Part shown: positions 58,639 through 64,000 of the stretch, piece by piece | Position numbering within the stretch: the first letter of the stretch is position 1 | Layout: each line of letters begins with the position of its first letter | Assembly: GCF_001613935.1 (NCBI RefSeq) | Contig: NZ_LQCI01000024.1 | Span: 32,986 to 96,985, forward strand | Length of the DNA: 64,000 nucleotides | Origin: Amycolatopsis regifaucium | GTDB taxonomy: Bacteria; Actinomycetota; Actinomycetes; Mycobacteriales; Pseudonocardiaceae | Direction: 5' to 3' | The notes under the pieces: model-generated | What the model saw: the letters and a program-made list of their open reading frames with translations, nothing else | Told to the model about the DNA's origin: nothing | Databases searched by the model: none | Position numbers and translations under genes: made by a program

Positions 58639-58755
58639 ACCGTCATCTTGCCGTAGCGACCTCGGGTCATAGGCATGATCGCGCTTGCGCGCCTGTGGAC
58701 CACCCCGCAGCATGAGCGGACGTCTGCCTTTGGAGAGGAGCGGAGGGACGATTCG

Positions 58756-58962
58756 GTGTCCGCCACCATTGGGTCTGTGGATGTCGCATGGTCGGAACGG
58801 CGCAAGGATGTGGTCTCGGCATTCATCGCCCACGCCCGGCTGGACCTCGGCGAGCCGGAGGCGGCGAGGGAACTGGCCGACCTGGCGGTGCGGATCGCGT
58901 CGAAACGGGGACGGCGGCTGCCCGAAGAACGAGCGCGGGCACTGGCGCTGCTGCTCGCGTGA
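58756..58962 (+). CDS. Small hypothetical protein
   Basis: A 68-residue helical protein (ERRKDVVSAFIAHARLDLGE, EAARELADLAVRIASKRG) with start GTG 58756 preceded by GGAGGG at a wide spacing. Codon use is like the neighbours. An upstream in-frame ATG at 58675 is possible. No family recognised; the stop lies three bases from that of the convergent winged-helix regulator. Confidence 0.45.
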   Translation: MSATIGSVDVAWSERRKDVVSAFIAHARLDLGEPEAARELADLAVRIASKRGRRLPEERARALALLLA

Positions 58963-58965
58963 GGC

Positions 58966-59508
58966 TCACTCCGCCAGGCGGTGCAGCAGGAAGATCCCGT
59001 TCAGCAGCGGCCGGTCGAGCCGTTGATGGTCGGTGGCAACGTACTCGTCGAGGATGTCGAGGATGCGGTTGTCGAGTTCGGCGACCTCCTCGGGCGTGAG
59101 GTGCAGCGCGAATCGCTCGACCATCCGCACCGACCCCGGACCCGCTTCGCGGAGCTCGTCCTGGAACGCCTCTATCGGGCCGAACCGGGTGTCCTCGTCC
59201 TCGTCGTTGAGAGGTCCGTTCAGCCACCAGGACTTGCCCACGCTGCGGTAGGGCTTCTCGAGCGCGCCGCTCGACCCGGTTCGCACCGGCGCCGGCTCCA
59301 GAAGACCGGCTTCGGCCAGCTGTCGCACGTGGTAGAGCACGGTGCCGGGATCCTTGCCGAGCCTGTCGGCCAGTTCCTTGTTGGTCAGCTCCTGCTGCCC
59401 GCAGAGCCGGAGGATGCGCAGCCTCAAGGGGTGCCCGAGTGCCTTGGCTTCGCGTGCCGTCGCCTCACGCCGCCGGTCCGCGACCCTGGCGGCGACCTGT
59501 TCGTCCAT
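58966..59508 (-). CDS. Winged-helix transcriptional regulator (ArsR-like, HTH_20 type)
   Basis: The product is about 180 residues with an ArsR-like winged helix at residues about 20-85 (LGHPLRLRILRLCGQQELTN, KELADRLGKDPGTVLYHVRQ) and a helical C-terminal part. This class typically represses a neighbouring transporter. It is divergent from the MFS exporter at 59584; the 12-base-arm inverted repeat 59542-59569 between them is the probable operator. The start may be GTG 59511 or ATG 59508; neither has a clear ribosome site. Confidence 0.88.
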   Translation of the reverse strand: MDEQVAARVADRRREATAREAKALGHPLRLRILRLCGQQELTNKELADRLGKDPGTVLYHVRQLAEAGLLEPAPVRTGSSGALEKPYRSVGKSWWLNGPLNDEDEDTRFGPIEAFQDELREAGPGSVRMVERFALHLTPEEVAELDNRILDILDEYVATDHQRLDRPLLNGIFLLHRLAE

Positions 59509-59541
59509 CACCGCAGCGTAGCCGATTGATGGATAAACCCA

Positions 59542-59569
59542 ACATCGATGGAGTTTTCTCCATCGATGT
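59542..59569. promoter_or_regulatory. Perfect inverted repeat ACATCGATGGAG-TTTT-CTCCATCGATGT
   Basis: Twelve-base perfect arms around TTTT between the divergent winged-helix regulator and MFS genes. It overlaps the most upstream possible MFS start (59548), so translation more likely begins at 59584. Probable operator for the regulator. Confidence 0.65.
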
Positions 59570-59583
59570 GCGATTCTCGATCG

Positions 59584-60771
59584 ATGACCTCGCTGGGGAC
59601 CGTTTACTGGCGGCTGTGGAGCTCGTCAGGGCTGTCGAATCTGGCCGACGGGATCGTCAAGGTCGCGCTCGGCCTGGTGGCGATCCAGTTCACCCGGTCA
59701 CCGGCGCTCATCGCGGGACTGGCGTTCGTGTCGTCGCTACCGTGGCTGCTGTTCGCCCTGCACGCCGGGGTGCTCGCCGACCGCGTCGACCGCCGTCGCG
59801 CGATGCTCACCGCCAACGTGTTCCGCGCGGGCCTGCTCGGCGCGCTCGCGATGGCGATCGCACTGGGCTTCGGATCGATCTGGCTGCTCTACGTGGTCGC
59901 GCTGGGGCTCGGGATCGCCGAAACGGTCCACGACACGGCCGCGCAGGCGATCCTCCCCCAGATCGTCGGCCGCGATCGGCTGACGCGGGCCAACAGTCGC
60001 CTCTACGCAGCCGAACTCACCGCCAACGAATTCGCTGGACCGCCGCTGGGCGGCGTCCTAGTCGCCGCGGGTGCCTTCACAGCGTTCGCGGCGCCCTCGG
60101 CACTCTGGATCGTCGCGATCGTCGCGCTCTTCTTCGTCCCGGGATCGTTCCGCACCGTACGAGCCCGCGAAACGAGCGTGCGCGAAGATCTCGTCGAAGG
60201 ACTGCGTTTCGTTTGGGAGAACCGGATTCTCCGGATTCTGGCGATCATGGTCGGCGGGTTCAACTTCGCCACGAGCGCCGTGATCACGATCTTCGTGCTT
60301 TACGCGGTGGGCCCGTCGTCGGCAATGGGATTGACGGAACAGACCTACGGCTTCCTGCTGTCCACCATCGCTCTCGGCAGTTTCGCGGCGTCGTTCGCGG
60401 CCGAGCGGATCGAACTCGCGCTCGGCCGCACCCGGGCCTTGATCCTCAGCCTGTTCACCGGCGCCGCGCTCGCCGGAATCCCCGCGGTGACCACGAATCC
60501 GTACGTGATCGGCGCCGTGTTCTTCCTCGGCGGCGCCGGGGTCGTGGTGTGGAACGTCATCGTCGTGTCGCTGCGCCAGCGGATCATCTCGGATTATCTG
60601 CTCGGGCGGGCCACCAGCGGCCACCGGCTCGTCGCCTGGGGCACCAGACCACTGGGGGCGATGGCGGCAGGACTCCTCGCGGAGGGCGTCGGCCTGCGGT
60701 CGGTATTCGCGGGAGCGGCGGCGGTGATCCTGGCGCTAGTGCTGCTCACCCCTCGTGAATGGGGGTCGTGA
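59584..60771 (+). CDS. MFS transporter (drug-exporter type)
   Basis: The product is about 395 residues with some eleven to twelve hydrophobic segments. It has VYWRLWSSSGLSNLADGIVK at the N-terminus, the MFS loop motif GVLADRVDRRR, and ETVHDTAAQAILPQIVGRDR, LTRANSRLYAAELTANEFAG in the middle, as in MFS_3 / enterobactin-exporter-like permeases. It should export a small molecule at the cytoplasmic membrane. ATG 59584 was chosen because the earlier ATG (59548) is inside the inverted repeat. Regulation is probably by the divergent winged-helix protein. Confidence 0.9.
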   Translation: MTSLGTVYWRLWSSSGLSNLADGIVKVALGLVAIQFTRSPALIAGLAFVSSLPWLLFALHAGVLADRVDRRRAMLTANVFRAGLLGALAMAIALGFGSIWLLYVVALGLGIAETVHDTAAQAILPQIVGRDRLTRANSRLYAAELTANEFAGPPLGGVLVAAGAFTAFAAPSALWIVAIVALFFVPGSFRTVRARETSVREDLVEGLRFVWENRILRILAIMVGGFNFATSAVITIFVLYAVGPSSAMGLTEQTYGFLLSTIALGSFAASFAAERIELALGRTRALILSLFTGAALAGIPAVTTNPYVIGAVFFLGGAGVVVWNVIVVSLRQRIISDYLLGRATSGHRLVAWGTRPLGAMAAGLLAEGVGLRSVFAGAAAVILALVLLTPREWGS

Positions 60772-60963
60772 ATGGCAAGTGGTCCTGAAGCACGCACACG
60801 TTCGAGCACGCACTTACTTACCAGGCCACCACATTCAGCCGCGTCCCGGAGTGATCGGCTTTGCCTCCATGCTCGCTCCGCGGCATGAGAGGGCATTGGT
60901 GGTAACCATATGGGGCAGCGGGCACCGTTTGACTTCGGGAGGGTCAGCTGATGGCGCTGGAGC
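60772..60963. other. Intergenic stretch between convergent genes
   Basis: No gene seen. Its start (GAATGGCAAGTGGTCCTGAA) vaguely recalls the repeat-rich gap at 53840, but no clear palindrome is present. Confidence 0.4.
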
Positions 60964-61614
60964 TCACCTGAGTGAACGGTCGCGCAGTGTAGGGACCCCG
61001 TCCCCGTGGAGTTCCTCGCAGAACCTGGTGCGGCCGGTCATGGCCATGATCAGTGCGAGGGTGCGGCCGGACACCAGGGGGCCTTCTCCGGAGGTGAAGG
61101 GGCCATCGGTGGCTACGAGGCGCAGGCCTTTGACTCGCTTCTTGGCTATGACCACTTGGTCCGTGCCGCGGTAGTACTCGGCGACCCGGGTGAGCGTCGC
61201 GATCGGGGGCTCGTAGTAGATACCCAGCGGATGGCGGATGTCCTCCCCATGGACGATCGTTTCGCCGAGCATCGCGATGACCGGCAGTGGCGGCTTGGTC
61301 TTGCTGGTGACGGCGCGGTGGAACCGTTCGCGTGTCTCGGCTGGACTGTCGCCGAGCTGTTCGGTCAGGCGCATGACCACCTGTTTGTCGAAGTCAAAAC
61401 GGCAGCGCACCACCCCGGTGAACCAGCGGAGACCGTTCAGATTCGCCCCCGCGGTCAGATGGGCCAGCACCTCCCGCACGGACAGGTCGCTGCACAACGA
61501 ACGGGTGGCCCACTGCTCGTCCGTAAGGTGCATCACGTCGGTCGCGAGGGCGGCGCGTTCGGCGTGCACCAGCGGCCAGATCTCGGCGGGGCGGAGCCTG
61601 TGAGGGGCGGTCAT
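60964..61614 (-). CDS. DinB/MDMPI (maleylpyruvate isomerase-like) family protein
   Basis: The 216-residue protein matches the mycothiol-dependent maleylpyruvate isomerase N-terminal/TIGR03083-like family: AERAALATDVMHLTDEQWAT, CSDLSVREVLAHLTAGANLN with a metal-binding His, and GETIVHGEDIRHPLG with a second His pair. Such proteins are metal-dependent, and many work with mycothiol. ATG 61614 follows GGAAGGACC. It is divergent from the ECF sigma factor gene, which may control it. Confidence 0.85.
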   Translation of the reverse strand: MTAPHRLRPAEIWPLVHAERAALATDVMHLTDEQWATRSLCSDLSVREVLAHLTAGANLNGLRWFTGVVRCRFDFDKQVVMRLTEQLGDSPAETRERFHRAVTSKTKPPLPVIAMLGETIVHGEDIRHPLGIYYEPPIATLTRVAEYYRGTDQVVIAKKRVKGLRLVATDGPFTSGEGPLVSGRTLALIMAMTGRTRFCEELHGDGVPTLRDRSLR

Positions 61615-61683
61615 GGTGGTCCTTCCTGGCGGATCAGGGCTGGCATCGGGTGAGACCGGCGCCATCGGGCAGAATCGTCGGTG

Positions 61684-62688
61684 ATGGACAACACTCTTTG
61701 CACGCAGGCCACCGACCTCGAGCGCGCGCGCGACGGCGACGAAGCGGCGTTCACCCGCCTGGTGGCGCCGCTGCACACGGAGTTACGCGCGTACTGCTAC
61801 CGCATTCTCGGCTCGGTTCACGACGCCGACGACGCCCTTCAGGACGCGCTAGTACGGGCATGGCGTGCGTTCGGGCGGTTCGAAGGCCGCAGTTCCCTCC
61901 GCACTTGGCTCTACACCGTCGCCACCCGCACGAGCCTCGATCTGGCCGACGCGCGGGGCAGGCGCGCCTTGCCAATGGACCTTGGCCCGGCCAGCGAACG
62001 AGCGATGATCGAGGGCAACGACCCGGTCACCGACGTAGCGTGGCTCGGCCCGTACCCCGCGAACGCGTCCGACGACCTCGGCGACCGATACGTCTACCGC
62101 GAGTCCGTGGAGCTGGCATTCGTCGCCACCCTGCAGCACCTGCCCGGCAACCAGCGCGCGGCACTGGTTTTGTTCGAGGTGCTCAGCTTCTCCGCCGCCG
62201 AGATCGCCGAGATCATGAGCACCTCCACATCATCGGTGAACTCCGCCATCGCCCGAGCCAGGATCACGCTCGGCGCGAAGATGCTCAGGTCCTCACAACC
62301 ATCGACCGACGACGGCCGATTGCGCCACCTTGCCACCAGCTTCGCCGACGCCCTGACCAACGGCGATCCCGACGCCCTCGTCGCACTGCTGTGCGAGGAC
62401 GTCACCTGGACCATGCCCCCGCTGCCGCACTGGTACCGCGGTCGCGACGCCGTCGTCGACTTCGCCGTCGAGGTCCCCATGACCCGCTGCCCCAGCTGGC
62501 GCTACCTCCTCACCACCGCCAACGGACTACCCGCCGTCGCCTTCTACCTCGGCGAGCACCCGAACGCTCGCCATGACCCGTGGTCCATCACCGCCTTCAC
62601 CGTCCACCACGGCCTGATCACCACGATCACGTCCTTCATCGACGCCCACCACTTCACACCGTTCGGGCTTCCCGCCGCACTTTCCTGA
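61684..62688 (+). CDS. ECF RNA polymerase sigma factor with C-terminal SnoaL-like domain
   Basis: The product is about 334 residues. Sigma-70 region 2 (AYCYRILGSVHDADDALQDA, LVRAWRAFGRFEGRSSLRTW) and region 4 (HLPGNQRAALVLFEVLSFSA, AEIAEIMSTSTSSVNSAIAR) are followed by a SnoaL-like domain (about 215-330: FADALTNGDPDALVALLCED, VTWTMPPLPHWYRGRDAV). This domain is found in ECF groups that lack an anti-sigma factor and is thought to modulate activity. The start is ATG 61684 or the GTG just before. It is divergent from the MDMPI gene. Confidence 0.92.
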   Translation: MDNTLCTQATDLERARDGDEAAFTRLVAPLHTELRAYCYRILGSVHDADDALQDALVRAWRAFGRFEGRSSLRTWLYTVATRTSLDLADARGRRALPMDLGPASERAMIEGNDPVTDVAWLGPYPANASDDLGDRYVYRESVELAFVATLQHLPGNQRAALVLFEVLSFSAAEIAEIMSTSTSSVNSAIARARITLGAKMLRSSQPSTDDGRLRHLATSFADALTNGDPDALVALLCEDVTWTMPPLPHWYRGRDAVVDFAVEVPMTRCPSWRYLLTTANGLPAVAFYLGEHPNARHDPWSITAFTVHHGLITTITSFIDAHHFTPFGLPAALS

Positions 62689-62826
62689 TCAACACCGCTG
62701 CCCTCGGCCCCACCACTGCCATGAGTGTCGCCGTAAAAGCCACGGTCGGTGGTAGGCCCTTGCTGACACGATTGCGCGGGGAATAAGCATTCCCCGGCAC
62801 TCTTCGCACCCGGAGGTTGACCGGCT

Positions 62827-64000
62827 TCAGCGGGCGGGTCTATCCCGTGATCGGTGTTTCCGGCGTTGTTGATCAGTAGGTTTCGGCTCCCGGCCAGCGG
62901 CGCCCAACGACGGTGTGCCGCTGCCCGGAGGCCGGGCCGCCGAGTCAGCTGTCAGGGTGCTCTCCACATCAGGGCCCGTTCCGCTGCCCGGAAGAGCATC
63001 CAACGATGCTGCGCGTGACGCGGCGTCGTTGATGATGGCCCGCGCCCTCTCGATCATTTCGAGGGGTTGCCCTTGGTTTCCCCAGAGGGCCGTTGTGCTG
63101 GTGTCCCACAGCCGTCCGGGCACTGTGGAGGGCGTGAGCATGACGCCAAGCGTGCAGTGCTCCCAGTCGCCGATGGCGGTGCTGTAGTCGTGGTGCAGGA
63201 CCTGTAGCCGGATCATCAAGGCGTCGCGGGCCTCCTCGGACAGGCGTGAGGCGACGACGAACCGCAGTGGCGTGAAGTCGCCAGGGGCCGGGATGGCCGT
63301 GCGGCTATGGGTGAGGGTGCCGGGTTTGGTGTGCTGGGCCGCGGACTTCATGAACCTGATCAAGGTGCGGCCGAGTTCGGTCCGGTGCTCGACTGGCAAG
63401 CCGTCCAGTGCGGCGAGGATGAGCAGGAGATCCGCGTCGCGTCCCTCCGGAACCGGGGTCTCCGCCACGTCTTCCATGATCATACGGAGCATGAGGTACG
63501 GCTCCTGTGCGTCGTGGCCTGCTGCGTGCAGTGGTGCCCGGGCCACCGAGATCGTCTCCGACGGTCTCGCGCCCAGCACTGACACCACCGCCGGATGAAC
63601 TGGATCGGGCCTGGCTTCGATGTCGGCGAGGGCGTATTCGTGGTAGCGGCGTGGCTGGCTCGTCGCCGAGTTCGGCGGCGTCGCCACCGGCTGCGCGCAT
63701 GAGGTAGGCCAGCACGGCTCGGGTCGAGCGCAGATGGCCGAACAGGAACTCCCAGTCCCGCCGGAGGATCACGATCGTGGGAACCCCGGTCGGCGCCGCG
63801 GGAGGCAGGTACCACGGGGCGGATCCGCGTGGTCGATCACCACGACCGTCAGCCACTCGTAGTCTTGGCCCGCGACGTGGATGGTCCGCCCGCGCGCGTT
63901 GGTCATCGCCGCGGCGGCGAACTTGAGGCGGATAGCGTCCTCGGCCGCGTATCCCTGGGTCGCGGCTTCCGGCAGCGGGGAGGCGTCCGGGATACGCCGG
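62827..64000 (-). pseudogene. Frameshifted hypothetical gene, 5' end outside window
   Basis: Three reading frames in succession seem to be parts of one protein. From the window edge the frame reads FAAAAMTNARGRTIHVAGQD then EWLTVVVIDHADPP. Near 63810 coding passes to a second frame (PTIVILRRDWEFLFGHLRST, RAVLAYLMRAAGGDAAELGD). Near 63660 it passes to a third frame (RRYHEYALADIEARPDPVHP, then LAALDGLPVEHRTELGRTL) that runs to the stop at 62827. Each segment looks protein-like and ends where the next begins. Either two frameshifts broke the gene or the sequence has errors. The third part alone could be made as a 286-residue protein from GTG 63687. No known function. Confidence 0.5.

Noticed and set aside
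60964..62688. ECF41-type sigma/COE pair
   Set aside because: The neighbour is an MDMPI/DinB-type protein rather than a carboxymuconolactone decarboxylase, oxidoreductase or epimerase, so only the general ECF-with-SnoaL call is kept.

Overview
The window is high-GC DNA from an actinomycete. Strong codon bias, tight ATGA/GTGA gene couplings, GTG starts, an ECF sigma factor, MmyB-type and FCD-type regulators, and long palindromic repeats between genes all point to Pseudonocardiaceae, probably Amycolatopsis. The genus call is inference from style; there is no rRNA or marker gene here. No tRNA, rRNA, CRISPR array, transposase or integrase was seen.

Layout. Positions 1-4700 hold the end of an MHS-type transporter, a secreted lactonase-like propeller protein and a GAF/Fis-type regulator. 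From about 4.8 to 53.8 kb the window is one large CoA-dependent catabolic island. It has five main blocks. (i) A small SDR, a SnoaL-like protein and a class III CoA-transferase lie on the minus strand, divergent from an aldehyde dehydrogenase/MmgE-PrpD pair (4.8-10.1 kb). (ii) An eight-gene minus-strand operon (20.9 down to 10.2 kb) encodes MmgE/PrpD, a complete sugar-type ABC importer in which one permease is fused to an SMP-30-type propeller, a separate degenerate SMP-30-like protein, an alcohol dehydrogenase and an aldehyde dehydrogenase. (iii) A LuxR/GAF regulator, a nitroreductase, a truncated hydrolase, and an acyl-CoA dehydrogenase/synthetase/MaoC/CitE set lie at 21-28.3 kb. (iv) A seven-gene minus-strand operon (38.0 down to 29.3 kb) encodes a small zinc ribbon, HyuA, HyuB, a duplicated EthD-like protein, an ALDH, an acyl-CoA ligase and an SDR, and resembles ATP-dependent ketone (acetone/acetophenone) carboxylase systems. 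(v) Regulators (AraC, two FCD-GntR), an alpha-methylacyl-CoA racemase-like protein and an eleven-gene plus-strand operon (42.4-53.8 kb) make up a complete CoA-thioester degradation route with acyl-CoA dehydrogenases, hydratases, thiolase, CitE-type lyase, a fused class I CoA-transferase and a crotonase.

How it may work together. Almost every promoter region in this island (about 3.1 to 42.4 kb) carries a short, very AT-rich, often perfectly palindromic element in otherwise GC-rich DNA. I read these twelve sites as operators or operator/promoters of one regulon. The enzymes suggest import of a polyol, lactone or cyclic substrate, oxidation, possible ketone carboxylation, CoA activation, beta-oxidation or ring opening, and lyase steps of the citramalyl-/malyl-CoA type giving acetyl-CoA and pyruvate or glyoxylate. 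I saw no oxygenase in the island. The substrate cannot be named from sequence alone.

The right end (54-64 kb) looks like ordinary accessory chromosome: an MmyB-type regulator divergent from two dienelactone-hydrolase-like genes, a small secreted protein, small hypotheticals, a winged-helix regulator divergent from an MFS exporter, an MDMPI/DinB protein divergent from an ECF sigma factor with a SnoaL tail, and a frameshifted hypothetical gene running off the window.

Coordinates of short sites were read by hand from the printed lines and may be off by a base or so.
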